NCBI GenBank assembly: GCA_900549865.1
Contig: URPU01000029.1
Location: 1-24,210 of the forward strand
Length of the DNA: 24,210 nucleotides
From: an uncultured Eubacteriales bacterium
GTDB lineage: Bacteria > Bacillota > Clostridia > Oscillospirales > Oscillospiraceae
Direction of reading: 5' to 3'
Position 1 is the stretch's first letter. Every line of letters begins with the position of its first letter. Both the position numbers and the translations under genes were made by a program. Of the stretch, positions 5,318 to 13,438 are shown in pieces. Below the pieces are notes generated by a model. The model saw only the letters and a program-made list of their open reading frames with translations. It ran no database searches and was not told the origin of the DNA.

Positions 5318-7018
5318 ATGTATCAGGCGCTCTACCGCAAATGGCGGCCGCAGACCTTTGACGAGGTCGTCGGGCAGAAGCATATCACCGAGACGCTGAA
5401 AAGTCAGGTCCGGTCCGGCCGGCTTTCCCATGCCTATATCTTCATCGGCACGCGCGGCACGGGCAAGACGACCTGCGCGCGCATCCTCGCAAAGGCCGTC
5501 AACTGCGAAAGCCCCGTCAACGGGAACCCCTGCGGGCATTGCGCCGCCTGCCGCGGCATTGCGGACGGCTCCGTGCTGGACGTCGTCGAGATGGACGCCG
5601 CCTCCAACAACGGCGTTGACAACGTGCGCGCCCTGCGCGAGGAGGCCGTGTTCTCCCCCGCGGCGGTGAAAAAACGCGTGTATATCATCGACGAGGTGCA
5701 CATGCTCTCCGCCTCGGCCTTCAACGCACTGCTGAAAATACTGGAGGAGCCGCCGGAGCACCTCATGTTCATCCTCGCCACGACGGAGCTTCAAAAAGTT
5801 CCGGCGACGATACTTTCCCGGTGCCAGCGGCACAGCTTCCGCCGCATAGACGCCCCGCAGATCGCTGGCTATCTTGAGTATATCGCCCAGCAGGAGCATT
5901 TCGCCCTCAGCCATGACGCGGCGGGGCTCATCGCGCGGCTGGCGGAAGGCGGCGTGCGCGACGCGCTCAGTCTGCTGGATCAGTGCTCCGCCTTTGAAAA
6001 AATAGACGTTGAGGCCGTGTATTCCGCGATGGGGCTGGCGGGGAACCGCCGCATCATCGACATGCTGGAGCATATCCTGCGGCATGACGCCGCCGCCGCG
6101 CTGGAGGAATTCACCGCGCTGTGGATGGACGGGAAGGACCCCGCCACATTCATCCGGGAGCTCAGCGGCCTCATGCGGGATATACTCATCCAGCTTGTCG
6201 CGCCGCAGAGTGCTTCAAGTCTTGTCAGCGGCGGATACGACCCTGCCGCGCTCACGAGCTTTGCCGGGCGCATGACGCGTGAGGAGCTTATCTGCGCCAT
6301 GGAGACGGTGCAGCGCTACGCCGCGCAGCTTCGAGAGGCGAAGAACCCCAAAACAGTGGTGGAGCTTTGCCTTATATCCCTGTGCGACAGCACCACGGGT
6401 GAGGACATCAACTCCCTCCGCGCCCGTGTTTCGCGGCTGGAGGCGGCGGGCGCCGGTGTCGGCGCTTATGTTCCCGCCGCGCCGGTACAGACGGAGAAGG
6501 CCGCGCCCGCTTCGGCGGCGGTGATAAATACGCTTCCGGCGGAAGCTTATCCGCCTCCGCCCCCACCGGCGGAGGAATACCCGGCGGCCCTTGCCGCGCA
6601 GGAGGATGAAATGCCTCCCATGCCGTCGGATGACGACGCGCCCTTTGCGCCCCCCGCGGACAATGAGGCGGCGGAGTACGCCACCCCGGAAGAGGCGATA
6701 TCGCCCGCGGACGAGGCGCTGTGGCAGGGCGTGTGTGAGCGCGTCAAGGCCAAGCTCTCACCTGATCTAAGGATAGTGCTTGAGGACGCGGCCAAGGTGC
6801 GCGGCGCTGTCGAGGGCGGCGTGCTGCGGCTGGAGTGTCTGCCCGGCTTTGTGTACGGGCGCTTCAACCGGCAGGAGACGCTTGACAGGTTCGCCGCCGC
6901 GGCGAAACAGGTCACGGGGCGCGAGATGCGCGTCATCCTGTCGGAGCTTAAGGACGATTCCGGCGGGAAGCGCAGTGTGGACGAGCTAAAGCAGTTCAAG
7001 GAAGTCAGATTTATATAA
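5318..7018 (+). CDS. dnaX: DNA polymerase III subunit gamma/tau
   Basis: This 566-residue clamp-loader ATPase starts at the ATG for MYQALYRKWRPQTF, the canonical DnaX N-terminus. The frame is open further upstream, but that part is SRP RNA. Walker A is GTRGTGKTT (44-52). The zinc module uses Cys63, Cys72, Cys75 and Cys78. Walker B is VYIIDEVHM with Asp125-Glu126, and the SRC motif with the arginine finger lies at 167-169. After the AAA+ and collar domains, a Pro/Ala/Glu-rich linker (about 425-495, including a six-proline run) leads to a tau-like C-terminal domain. No programmed frameshift site was recognised. It is followed by ebfC after 24 bases. Confidence 0.97.
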   Translation: MYQALYRKWRPQTFDEVVGQKHITETLKSQVRSGRLSHAYIFIGTRGTGKTTCARILAKAVNCESPVNGNPCGHCAACRGIADGSVLDVVEMDAASNNGVDNVRALREEAVFSPAAVKKRVYIIDEVHMLSASAFNALLKILEEPPEHLMFILATTELQKVPATILSRCQRHSFRRIDAPQIAGYLEYIAQQEHFALSHDAAGLIARLAEGGVRDALSLLDQCSAFEKIDVEAVYSAMGLAGNRRIIDMLEHILRHDAAAALEEFTALWMDGKDPATFIRELSGLMRDILIQLVAPQSASSLVSGGYDPAALTSFAGRMTREELICAMETVQRYAAQLREAKNPKTVVELCLISLCDSTTGEDINSLRARVSRLEAAGAGVGAYVPAAPVQTEKAAPASAAVINTLPAEAYPPPPPPAEEYPAALAAQEDEMPPMPSDDDAPFAPPADNEAAEYATPEEAISPADEALWQGVCERVKAKLSPDLRIVLEDAAKVRGAVEGGVLRLECLPGFVYGRFNRQETLDRFAAAAKQVTGREMRVILSELKDDSGGKRSVDELKQFKEVRFI

Positions 7019-7042
7019 AAATTTTATTGGAGGATAAACAAA

Positions 7043-7390
7043 ATGGCAAAAGGCGGATTCCGCGGCGGTTATCCCGGCGGCGGTCAGATGAACATGATGA
7101 AGCAGGCTCAGAAGATGCAGCAGGAATTCATGAAGATGCAGCAGGAGCTTGAATCCACAAAATTTGAGTTTACGGCCGGCGGCGGCGCGGTCAAGGCCAC
7201 GATAGTCGGCACGCGTGAGCTCCAGTCTATCGAAATCGATCCCGAGGTCGTCGATCCCGAGGACGTCGAAATGCTTCAGGATATGATCCTTGCCGCGGTG
7301 AACGGCGCTCTGAAGCTGGCGGACGATAAGACGAGTCAGGCCATGGCGAAGCTCAACGGCGGTCTGCCCGGCTTCCCCGGCATGTTCTGA
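7043..7390 (+). CDS. ebfC: YbaB/EbfC family nucleoid-associated protein
   Basis: This 115-residue protein has a Gly-rich start and a central coiled region (MMKQAQKMQQEFMKMQQEL). The conserved core is GGGAVKATIVGTRELQSIEI followed by DPEDVEMLQDM. The C-terminus is GGLPGFPGMF, typical of the family. The protein forms dimers that bind DNA, and in most Firmicutes it lies between dnaX and recR. A GGAGG site lies eleven bases upstream of the ATG. recR does not follow; a radical SAM gene does. Confidence 0.95.
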   Translation: MAKGGFRGGYPGGGQMNMMKQAQKMQQEFMKMQQELESTKFEFTAGGGAVKATIVGTRELQSIEIDPEVVDPEDVEMLQDMILAAVNGALKLADDKTSQAMAKLNGGLPGFPGMF

Positions 7391-7407
7391 ACAGAGAATG
7401 GTAACCG

Positions 7408-7430
7408 GCCCGGAGCCTTGTGTTCCGGGC
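7408..7430 (+). terminator. Hairpin between ebfC and the radical SAM gene
   Basis: A GCCCGGA / TCCGGGC stem of 7 bp has a 9-base loop and no T-run. It could be a weak attenuator or processing site. The evidence is only the inverted repeat. Confidence 0.35.
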
Positions 7431-7440
7431 TGGATCATTG

Positions 7441-8280
7441 ATGGTAATGAAACTGAAAAAAGCCTATCTTGAGATCACGAACGTCTGCAATCTGAACTGC
7501 GCCTTCTGCCCCGGCACAAGGCGGGAAAAGCGCTTCATGAGCACGGACGAGTTCGCCGTGCTTGCGCAAAAGCTCAGGCCGTATACGGATCATCTCTATC
7601 TCCATCTCATGGGGGAGCCGCTCGTGCACGACGCGCTGCCCGCAATGCTCGGCATGGCAGATGCGCTCGGCTTTCGCGTGGTCATAACCACGAACGGCAC
7701 GCTCCTGGGTGAGCGCGGCGGCGCGCTGCTTGCCTCCCCGGCCGTGCATAAGGTGAATATCTCCCTGCAATCCTTCGAGGCGAACAAGGGCGGAATACTC
7801 AAAAGTTATGTAAACCAATGCGCAGACTTTGCATCCGCCGCCGGGCGCGGCGGGAAGCTGTGCGTCCTGCGCCTGTGGAACCAGAACGGGCTTGACGGCC
7901 TGAATGCGGAGATAGAGCGCCTGCTGCGGCAGCATTTTCCCGCACCGTGGCGCGAGAGCCGGGGAAGCTTCGCACTGGCAGACCGCGTCTGGCTTGAGCC
8001 GGGGAAAAAGTTCGACTGGCCGGATATGAGCGCTGCGGACGGGGGAGAGCGGCTGTTCTGCTACGGTCTGCGCGACCAGATAGGCGTCCTCTGCGACGGG
8101 ACTGTTGTGCCCTGCTGTCTTGACCATGAGGGTGATCTCGCCCTCGGCAATCTCTTTGAAAGCACGCTTGATGAAATTTTGAGCGGCGAACGCGCCCGGA
8201 GAATATACGACGGCTTTTCCCGCCGCCACGCGGCGGAGGAGCTGTGCCGCCGCTGCGGCTATGCACGCAGATTCACATAA
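7441..8280 (+). CDS. Radical SAM/SPASM domain protein
   Basis: This protein of about 279 residues has the cluster motif CNLNCAFC (Cys16, Cys20, Cys23, CxxxCxxC), the GEP motif in HLMGEPL and a TTNGT strand. A SPASM-like C-terminal region contains GVLCDGTVVPCCLDHEGD, ALGNLFE and a final CRRCGY, which would bind one or two extra Fe-S clusters. Such enzymes modify peptides or proteins or act as anaerobic maturases; the substrate is unknown and no precursor peptide is visible nearby. Start choice is uncertain: a GTG at 7420 is in frame, and ATG codons at 7441 and 7447 both precede the conserved KLKKAYLEITN. I chose 7441 for its spacing to a weak GGA. Confidence 0.85.
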   Translation: MVMKLKKAYLEITNVCNLNCAFCPGTRREKRFMSTDEFAVLAQKLRPYTDHLYLHLMGEPLVHDALPAMLGMADALGFRVVITTNGTLLGERGGALLASPAVHKVNISLQSFEANKGGILKSYVNQCADFASAAGRGGKLCVLRLWNQNGLDGLNAEIERLLRQHFPAPWRESRGSFALADRVWLEPGKKFDWPDMSAADGGERLFCYGLRDQIGVLCDGTVVPCCLDHEGDLALGNLFESTLDEILSGERARRIYDGFSRRHAAEELCRRCGYARRFT

Positions 8281-8339
8281 TGCAAGAAACGTAATATAGT
8301 TTACATAATCAAATAACAAAAGCAAGCGCGTACTTAAAC

Positions 8340-8374
8340 ACCACCGCCGTGCATAAGCTATACACGGCGGTGTT
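8340..8374. terminator. 35-bp hairpin terminator, left copy flanking element 1
   Basis: The stem is CACCGCCGTG (8342-8351) and CACGGCGGTG (8363-8372) with an 11-base loop, 60 bases after the radical SAM stop. It repeats with four differences at 8577-8611, and the two copies exactly bracket the 202-bp element. Confidence 0.75.
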
Positions 8375-8576
8375 CAGTATATCCAAAAAGCCTCGCAGAG
8401 TTTCGCGTCCGCGGACGCGAAAGCAATATGATCTGTTTTCTGCCGCGACATGTGCGTGGCGGAAAACACTTTGCGCGGAGTGAGCGTCGAATTGTCCGCT
8501 GACAGCGGACAACTGAGGCGCAGAACGCAGCGGATCTTTCTCGAAAAAGTGGCAATGCCACTTTTTCGACAGTCTC
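8375..8576 (+). mobile_element. 202-bp hairpin-rich dispersed element, copy 1
   Basis: It runs from CAGTATATCC to CGACAGTCTC and matches 17952-18153 on the opposite strand over the whole 202 bases with about ten differences by hand count. The ends are imperfect inverted repeats (AGTATGTCAAAAAAG versus AGACTGTCGAAAAAG in the other copies). Inside are four strong hairpins: a 22-bp palindrome TTTCGCGTCCGCGGACGCGA.. at 8400-8423, a GTTTTC-GCC..GGCGGAAAAC stem, TTGTCCGCTG-A-CAGCGGACAA, and GAAAAAGTGGC..GCCACTTTTTC. It has no credible coding sequence. This is MITE-like by ends and copy number. Confidence 0.85.
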
Positions 8577-8611
8577 ACCACCGCCGCGCATAAGCTGTGC
8601 ACGGCGGGGTT
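8577..8611. terminator. 35-bp hairpin terminator, right copy flanking element 1
   Basis: Duplicate of 8340-8374 (31 of 35 bases the same). It lies 35 bases past the nagB stop and probably terminates nagB on the minus strand. Confidence 0.7.
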
Positions 8612-8646
8612 CTGTCTTGGTGTTCTGTCTTTATATATGCGTAAGC

Positions 8647-9378
8647 TCAGCCCTTATAGCCGATCTCGTCGGCAAGCTTCTTCTCAATAAATACCGTCGC
8701 GTCGCGGTGGAGCTTCATAAAGGTCGCGGGGCAGGCGGTGGTTATTCTGTCATTCATCAGGAGCTCGCGTGCGGCATCCTGCTTGTTGCCGGAGATGATC
8801 AGAAGCAGGCTCTTCGCGCGCATGATGTCGCCCATGCCCATCGTCACGGCGTAGCGCGGCACGTCGTCGCGCGTGGCGAAGAAGCGCGCGTTCGCGTCAA
8901 TGGTGCTCTCGTCCAGCACTTCCTTGTGCGCCTTGTCATAAAGCGCCTCGCCCGGCTCATTGAAGCCGAGGTGGCCGTCCGGGCCGACGCCGAGGACCTG
9001 AATGTCCACGTCGCTCTTTGCAAGCACGGCCTGAAATTCCTTTATGTTCGCGTCCACATCGCCCACGCCCTTGGCGACATAGGTGTTGCGCTTGTCGATA
9101 TTGATGTGGTCGAAAAGATTCGTGTCCATGAAGTATCTGTAGCTCTGGTCGTGCGTCGGTTCAAGCCCGACGTACTCGTCCAGATTCACGCTGGAAACGC
9201 GGGAGAAATCAAGCCCCTCCTCGCGGCAGCGGCGGGCGAGCTCCTGATACATGCCGACCGGGCTGGAGCCCGTCGCAAGGCCGAGGCAGCAGTCCGGCTT
9301 CTCGCGGACGAGCTTCTCTATAATATCTGCGGCCATGGCGCATTCCTGCGCGTAATTTTCTGCAATTATGACTTTCAT
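8647..9378 (-). CDS. nagB: Glucosamine-6-phosphate deaminase
   Basis: This 243-residue enzyme converts glucosamine-6-phosphate to fructose-6-phosphate plus ammonia, feeding amino sugars into glycolysis. Visible motifs are GLATGSSP (33-40, phosphate loop), NLDEY with Asp67, and GVGPDGHLGFNEP (130-142) with the catalytic Asp134 and His136. The length fits the short Firmicutes form. The ATG at 9378 is preceded by a perfect AGGAGG six bases upstream; in-frame codons further upstream lie in the promoter. nagA and a GntR regulator are not adjacent. Confidence 0.96.
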   Translation of the reverse strand: MKVIIAENYAQECAMAADIIEKLVREKPDCCLGLATGSSPVGMYQELARRCREEGLDFSRVSSVNLDEYVGLEPTHDQSYRYFMDTNLFDHINIDKRNTYVAKGVGDVDANIKEFQAVLAKSDVDIQVLGVGPDGHLGFNEPGEALYDKAHKEVLDESTIDANARFFATRDDVPRYAVTMGMGDIMRAKSLLLIISGNKQDAARELLMNDRITTACPATFMKLHRDATVFIEKKLADEIGYKG

Positions 9379-9420
9379 CAAAAGCCTCCTTAGGTAATTT
9401 TGCCGAAACATAGCATGACT

Positions 9421-9449
9421 AGTATATACTTTGCCGGCATTTCCGTCAA
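9421..9449 (-). promoter_or_regulatory. Promoter of nagB with palindromic -10 region
   Basis: On the minus strand TTGACG (9449-9444), a 17-base spacer and TATACT (9426-9421) lie about 42 bases before the start. The -10 lies in the perfect palindrome AGTATATACT (9421-9430), which could be part of a repressor site. Confidence 0.75.
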
Positions 9450-9492
9450 GGCAAAAAATGCCGTTCAAAACGCGCTCTTTTGCCACAAGGGG

Positions 9493-9521
9493 TTTACATA
9501 TTACCGCGCATGTGGTATATT
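9493..9521 (+). promoter_or_regulatory. Promoter of the DUF1002-type gene
   Basis: TTTACA (9493-9498), 17 bases and TATATT (9516-9521). The start codon at 9595 follows about 70 bases downstream. Confidence 0.7.
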
Positions 9522-9594
9522 CATGCGGCTGAAACGGGAACATTCACGCCCCCTTCGGCGTCATAAAAAATAAATTGGGAAAGGAATGAACGGC

Positions 9595-10467
9595 ATGAAA
9601 AAAATAGTTTCCTTTGTTCTTGCTTTGATTTTGCTCTTGTCTCTCGGCGCGGGTGCCTTCGCCGATAATATACAAAGCCGCGCGGTGATCGGCGCGGATC
9701 TTACACCGGAGCAGGTCACGCTCGTGTATCAGGCCTTCGGCGTGCAGCAGGGAAGCGTTATCCAGCTCTCCGTCACCAATGCGGAGGAGCGGCAGTATCT
9801 CGAGGGCTATGTGGACTCGTCCATAATCGGCACGCGCTCCATCTCCTGCGTGTATGTGGAGCTTCTCGGCTCCGGCGCTGGCATGAATATAACGACCAGC
9901 AATATTACGTGGTGCACGCCTGAGATGTATATCAGCGCCCTTGCGACGGCGGGCATAACGGATGCGCGCATAATCGTCGCCGCGCCCTTTGAGGTCAGCG
10001 GCACCGCCGCCCTGACGGGCATATACAAGGCCTATGAGGATATGACCGGCAAGAAGCTCGACAGTATTGCGAAGCTCGTCAGCACGCAGGAGCTGACCAT
10101 CACCGGCGAGCTTGCGCAGGAGATAGGCAACATGGACTCCACCTCGATAGTGCAGGATCTGAAAATGATGCTGGACGAGACGCAGAACATGACGGACGAG
10201 CAGATCCGTCAGGAGGTCATCCAGATCGCTGCGCAGTATAACGTCAGCCTCACCGAGACGCAGATACAGCAGCTCATCACGCTCTGCCGCTCTCTGGAAA
10301 AGCTCGACGCGGACCAGCTCAAGGCGCGCGTGGAAGAGGTGCAGAATACGCTCAACAAGGTGTCCACCGCCAAGACGCAGGTCGTCGGCTTTGTGCAGAC
10401 GGTGAAGAAGGTCGTCACCTCCGTGCAGAGCTTCTTTGAAAAGATAAAGGATATAATCGGCATGTGA
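9595..10467 (+). CDS. Secreted DUF1002-type protein
   Basis: This 290-residue protein has a clear signal peptide: MKKIVSF, a hydrophobic run, and a likely cut after GAFA (about residue 22). The mature part begins with a DLTPEQ segment and contains acidic Asp/Glu-Gln-rich helices (TDEQIRQEV, LTETQIQQL), consistent with the DUF1002/YpuA group of extracytoplasmic proteins in Firmicutes. Molecular function is unknown. The C-terminus ends in an amphipathic helix (VQSFFEKIKDIIGM) without an LPxTG anchor. I chose the ATG at 9595, nine bases after AAAGGA, over the ATG at 9586, which abuts that site. It is a monocistronic unit with its own promoter and terminator. Confidence 0.8.
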   Translation: MKKIVSFVLALILLLSLGAGAFADNIQSRAVIGADLTPEQVTLVYQAFGVQQGSVIQLSVTNAEERQYLEGYVDSSIIGTRSISCVYVELLGSGAGMNITTSNITWCTPEMYISALATAGITDARIIVAAPFEVSGTAALTGIYKAYEDMTGKKLDSIAKLVSTQELTITGELAQEIGNMDSTSIVQDLKMMLDETQNMTDEQIRQEVIQIAAQYNVSLTETQIQQLITLCRSLEKLDADQLKARVEEVQNTLNKVSTAKTQVVGFVQTVKKVVTSVQSFFEKIKDIIGM

Positions 10468-10510
10468 TGTGCCCTCCGCGCGGCCGCGTACAGCGCCGCG
10501 CATACCCCGA

Positions 10511-10556
10511 AAGCCCGGCCGGACAGCGGCTTTGCCGCCCCGCGCCGGGCCTTTTT
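10511..10556 (+). terminator. Terminator after the DUF1002-type gene
   Basis: Outer stem GCCCGGC (10513-10519) / GCCGGGC (10544-10550), inner stem GCGGC-TTT-GCCGC, then CTTTTT. Confidence 0.85.
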
Positions 10557-10663
10557 GCATCCAGATGGCGACCGCGCAACCAAAGCTTACATGAAACGCG
10601 CGCTTTCTGACGCTTCCGGTTGGTAGAAAAGCCTCTGTCCGTGTGATATCATGTAGAAAACGG

Positions 10664-10682
10664 CCCGTGGGATGCACGGGCA
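10664..10682 (+). promoter_or_regulatory. Leader hairpin before the acyltransferase
   Basis: A GCCCGTG / CACGGGC stem (7 bp, 5-base loop) ends 18 bases before the start codon, just ahead of the ribosome binding site. It may influence translation or mRNA stability. Confidence 0.35.
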
Positions 10683-10700
10683 TGAATGAGAGGCGGACAA

Positions 10701-11768
10701 ATGGAAAGAAAAAAGTACATCGACAATATCCGGTGGATCACCGTGGCGCTCGTGGTGGTCTATCATGTGATCTTCATATTCAACGGCACAGGCACGCTCG
10801 GCGGCGTCGGGCCGCTGTGCCCGGTGCAGTATCAGGACGCGGTGCTTTACCTGCTGTACCCGTGGTTCATGCTGCTGCTGTTCGTCGTTTCGGGGATGTG
10901 CGCGCGCTTTTATCTGGGCCGTCATACGCATAAGGAGTTCATCCGCGAAAGGACCGTGAAGCTTCTTGTCCCGTCCACGCTCGGCGTTGTGGTTTTCGGC
11001 TGGATACTGGGCTATTTCAACATGAAGATCGGCGGCGCCTTTGACAGCATGGGCGCTGTGCCGAAGCCCGTGCTGTTCGTCATCATGTGCCTTTCGGGCA
11101 CCGGGCCGCTGTGGTACATCCAGCTTCTGTGGGTGTTTTCGCTGCTGCTCACGGTGTTCCGCCGCGTGGAGAAGGACCGGCTGAGCACCCTCTGCGCGCG
11201 CACGACGCTGCCCGTGCTGCTGGCGCTCACGGTGGTCATATATGGCGCGGCGCAGATAGGCAACGTGCCTGTTGTCGTCGTATACCGCTTTGGGATATAC
11301 GGCGCGGGCTATCTCCTCGGCTACCTCGTGTTCGCGCATGATGAGGTCATGGCGCGGCTTGAAAAGGCGTGGCTTCCGCTGACGGCCGCGGCGCTCATTC
11401 TGGGCGCTGCATTCACGGCCGTGTTCTGGGGGCAGTCCTATGCCGGACATGAGGTGCTGGATACGCCGCTGTGCAATGTCTTTGCGTGGATAGCCGTTTT
11501 GGCGGTGCTGGCGTTCATGAAGAAGTGGGGCGGCTTTGACAATGCCTTTGCCCGCTGGATGACGCGCAAGTCGTGGGGGCTTTATCTGTTTCACTATCTG
11601 CCGCTTGCCGCCTGCGCGTATTATATCTATGCCCTGCCAATCCCCGCGGTGCTGAAATACCTGCTGACGGCGGCGTCCGCCGTGGCCGGCGGAGTGCTGC
11701 TTTATGATATCATAAGCCGCATCCCCGTCCTGCGCTGGTGCGTGTGCGGGATAAGCAGAAAGAAATAA
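10701..11768 (+). CDS. Membrane acyltransferase (acyltransferase 3 family)
   Basis: This 355-residue integral membrane protein has about ten hydrophobic segments. The start is typical of the family: YIDNIRW followed by a helix with YHV (His22, the conserved histidine thought to act in acyl transfer). FVVSGMCARFYL and SGTGPLWYIQLLWVFSLLL match the conserved SG..F and the G-LW motif in the middle of the family. The C-terminal part has SWGLYLFHYLPL. Known relatives O-acylate sugars, peptidoglycan or small lipids; the acceptor cannot be told here. The ATG at 10701 follows GAGAGG by about seven bases and is preferred over the ATG at 10686. Confidence 0.85.
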   Translation: MERKKYIDNIRWITVALVVVYHVIFIFNGTGTLGGVGPLCPVQYQDAVLYLLYPWFMLLLFVVSGMCARFYLGRHTHKEFIRERTVKLLVPSTLGVVVFGWILGYFNMKIGGAFDSMGAVPKPVLFVIMCLSGTGPLWYIQLLWVFSLLLTVFRRVEKDRLSTLCARTTLPVLLALTVVIYGAAQIGNVPVVVVYRFGIYGAGYLLGYLVFAHDEVMARLEKAWLPLTAAALILGAAFTAVFWGQSYAGHEVLDTPLCNVFAWIAVLAVLAFMKKWGGFDNAFARWMTRKSWGLYLFHYLPLAACAYYIYALPIPAVLKYLLTAASAVAGGVLLYDIISRIPVLRWCVCGISRKK

Positions 11769-11800
11769 GGCCGCGCAATACGGCGCTGCCGTGATAAGAA

Positions 11801-11834
11801 AAATAGGCTTGACGAATATCGTCAGGCCTATTTT
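11801..11834. terminator. Bidirectional terminator shared with element 2 flanks
   Basis: A 15-bp stem (AAATAGGCTTGACGA / TCGTCAGGCCTATTT, one G-U pair) has a 3-base loop and A- and T-rich ends. It sits between convergent genes ending at 11768 and 11856. The same 34 bases occur at 17918-17951 and 18155-18188. Confidence 0.85.
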
Positions 11835-11855
11835 GCGTGATCCATATGCGGCCGT

Positions 11856-13391
11856 TTACAGCTTTGTACCGGACTGCTTGCCTATGTACTCTTCAATCAT
11901 ATAGGAGTATTTCAGCATGAACTGCGTGTTGAAATCGTCCAGATCAAGACCGGTTACTGCCGCTATCTTCTGCTTGCGGTAAGATAGCGTGTTGCGGTGC
12001 AGGAACATTTCATTCGCTGTCGCGGCGCTGTTGAAGCCGTTCTTCGCAAGGCAGCATAGGGTCTCGTACAGTTGACTGCCGTTCTGCTTGTCGTACTCCA
12101 TGAGCTGGAGAAGCGCAGGGTGGCAGTAAAACCCGACCTTGCGGCTCTGCGCCACATTGTTTATAAGATCGTATAGCGCCACATTTTTGTATTCATACAG
12201 GTTCTCAGGCAGATTGAGCAAGCCGTTTAATTCTATGGCTTTCACCGCCTGCTCATAGTAATACCTCATAGATGTCACGGTAGAAAACGGGTTGCTGACG
12301 CCGCAGATAAGGTGCTCATGCTCGCACAGCGACAGGAGCTTGCTCATGTCCTCTTCTGCCAGTGCCGGTGCGTCATCCGAAAGGCCGAAGAGAATGACCA
12401 TCATCTTGTTGTAATATACATATCTCTCGCGCGGGAACATCTGCCGCAAAGCACGCGGCATATCGTCCTTGACATAGTTTGTTCCCTGAAAGAACCGCGG
12501 CTTCACCGCCGCGATGCACATGCGGTTCGGGAATTTCATTTCCCCGGCGTATATGCGCGCGTTTATCTGCTCCGACGGTATACCGCGGAAAATATCAATA
12601 AGCAGATTGTCATATAGCCCGTTCTTCACGCTGTCCGCATTGATGTTTTTTAGCATGAACTCTGTCGCGGCATAGCTGATGTACGACAGCACATCCCCGC
12701 AGTACGTACTGAAGTTCTCTTCTTTCTGAAGCATGAACACATATCCGTAGAGTTCGCCGTTAATGCGTATCCGCTTGGCAAGGTAATAGAGCTGATTATC
12801 CTTGCAGTGGCGCAGCAGCGGGCCGTCATTCTGTTCATCGCCATGCTGCGCGCTCACATTATATATGTGCTTTATGAAAAACGGCGGGCAGAAGCCTCGC
12901 TCTACGCTCTCTATCCAGAGCGAGTCATTGAGCGTGAACGGGTGCGAGTGCGTGATGATTTTGCCGCTCATGTCGATTATAGTAATGTTTATGTTCAGTT
13001 CCTTCGCCATCGCATCCACGATCGCGTCGAGTCCCTTGCCGTACATGATCATTTCCATCATACGCATTCGCAGGCTCTGAGACTTGTATTCATGCCGCAG
13101 CAGCTCCTCGGCAGCCGCCACCGCAGCAGGCAGCTCATCCGGTTTGAACTCCGCCCAGCTACACTGAGCCGCATTGAGTTTGTCGGAACTGTCTCCGCTC
13201 CACAAAAGGTATTCTCCAAGCGTGCCAGTGTTCACACTGCACAAATCGTCAGACCACGTTAATGCATCTTCACCGGGTGCTTTCTTGGCATCCGCCTTAT
13301 CAATATAATACACGTTGCCGTCTTTCACGATTTGCTTTGACAAAACGGTATATTTCTCAGCCAATTCACTCAGCAATTCAGAAAATTTCAT
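11856..13391 (-). CDS. PucR/CdaR-family transcriptional regulator
   Basis: This 511-residue cytoplasmic regulator has a PAS/GAF-like sensory middle (about 115-250, including NINITIIDMSGKIITHS and INGELYGYVFML), a degenerate central region, and the C-terminal helix-turn-helix of the PucR family. That HTH covers about 440-500, with LYETLCCLAKNGFNSAATAN and the hallmark LHRNTLSYRKQKI. Family members sense small molecules and usually activate adjacent catabolic genes. It is divergent from the OYE-SDR operon, and CGCACAA-type motifs lie in the shared region, so it is the likely regulator. An AGGTG site lies six bases before the ATG. Confidence 0.9.
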   Translation of the reverse strand: MKFSELLSELAEKYTVLSKQIVKDGNVYYIDKADAKKAPGEDALTWSDDLCSVNTGTLGEYLLWSGDSSDKLNAAQCSWAEFKPDELPAAVAAAEELLRHEYKSQSLRMRMMEMIMYGKGLDAIVDAMAKELNINITIIDMSGKIITHSHPFTLNDSLWIESVERGFCPPFFIKHIYNVSAQHGDEQNDGPLLRHCKDNQLYYLAKRIRINGELYGYVFMLQKEENFSTYCGDVLSYISYAATEFMLKNINADSVKNGLYDNLLIDIFRGIPSEQINARIYAGEMKFPNRMCIAAVKPRFFQGTNYVKDDMPRALRQMFPRERYVYYNKMMVILFGLSDDAPALAEEDMSKLLSLCEHEHLICGVSNPFSTVTSMRYYYEQAVKAIELNGLLNLPENLYEYKNVALYDLINNVAQSRKVGFYCHPALLQLMEYDKQNGSQLYETLCCLAKNGFNSAATANEMFLHRNTLSYRKQKIAAVTGLDLDDFNTQFMLKYSYMIEEYIGKQSGTKL

Positions 13392-13409
13392 ATTGTCACC
13401 TCGTTAACT

Positions 13410-13438
13410 ATATTATGCCCTGCGCACAAAGATTTCAA
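13410..13438 (-). promoter_or_regulatory. Putative promoter of the PucR-type gene
   Basis: On the minus strand TTGAAA (13438-13433), 17 bases, then TAATAT (13415-13410). The spacer contains a CGCACAAA motif (13423-13430), placing a possible operator between the boxes. Confidence 0.45.

Noticed and set aside
5318..7018. Programmed frameshift producing a gamma form of DnaX
   Set aside because: No A-rich slippery heptamer with a following stem was found near the end of the ATPase region.
9544..10683. Open frame of about 380 codons on the minus strand
   Set aside because: It lies opposite the DUF1002-type gene, which has a signal peptide, promoter, RBS and terminator. It also runs across that terminator.
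10587..11594. Open frame on the minus strand opposite the acyltransferase
   Set aside because: The translation is rich in Arg/His/Glu with no domain, a typical shadow of a membrane protein gene.
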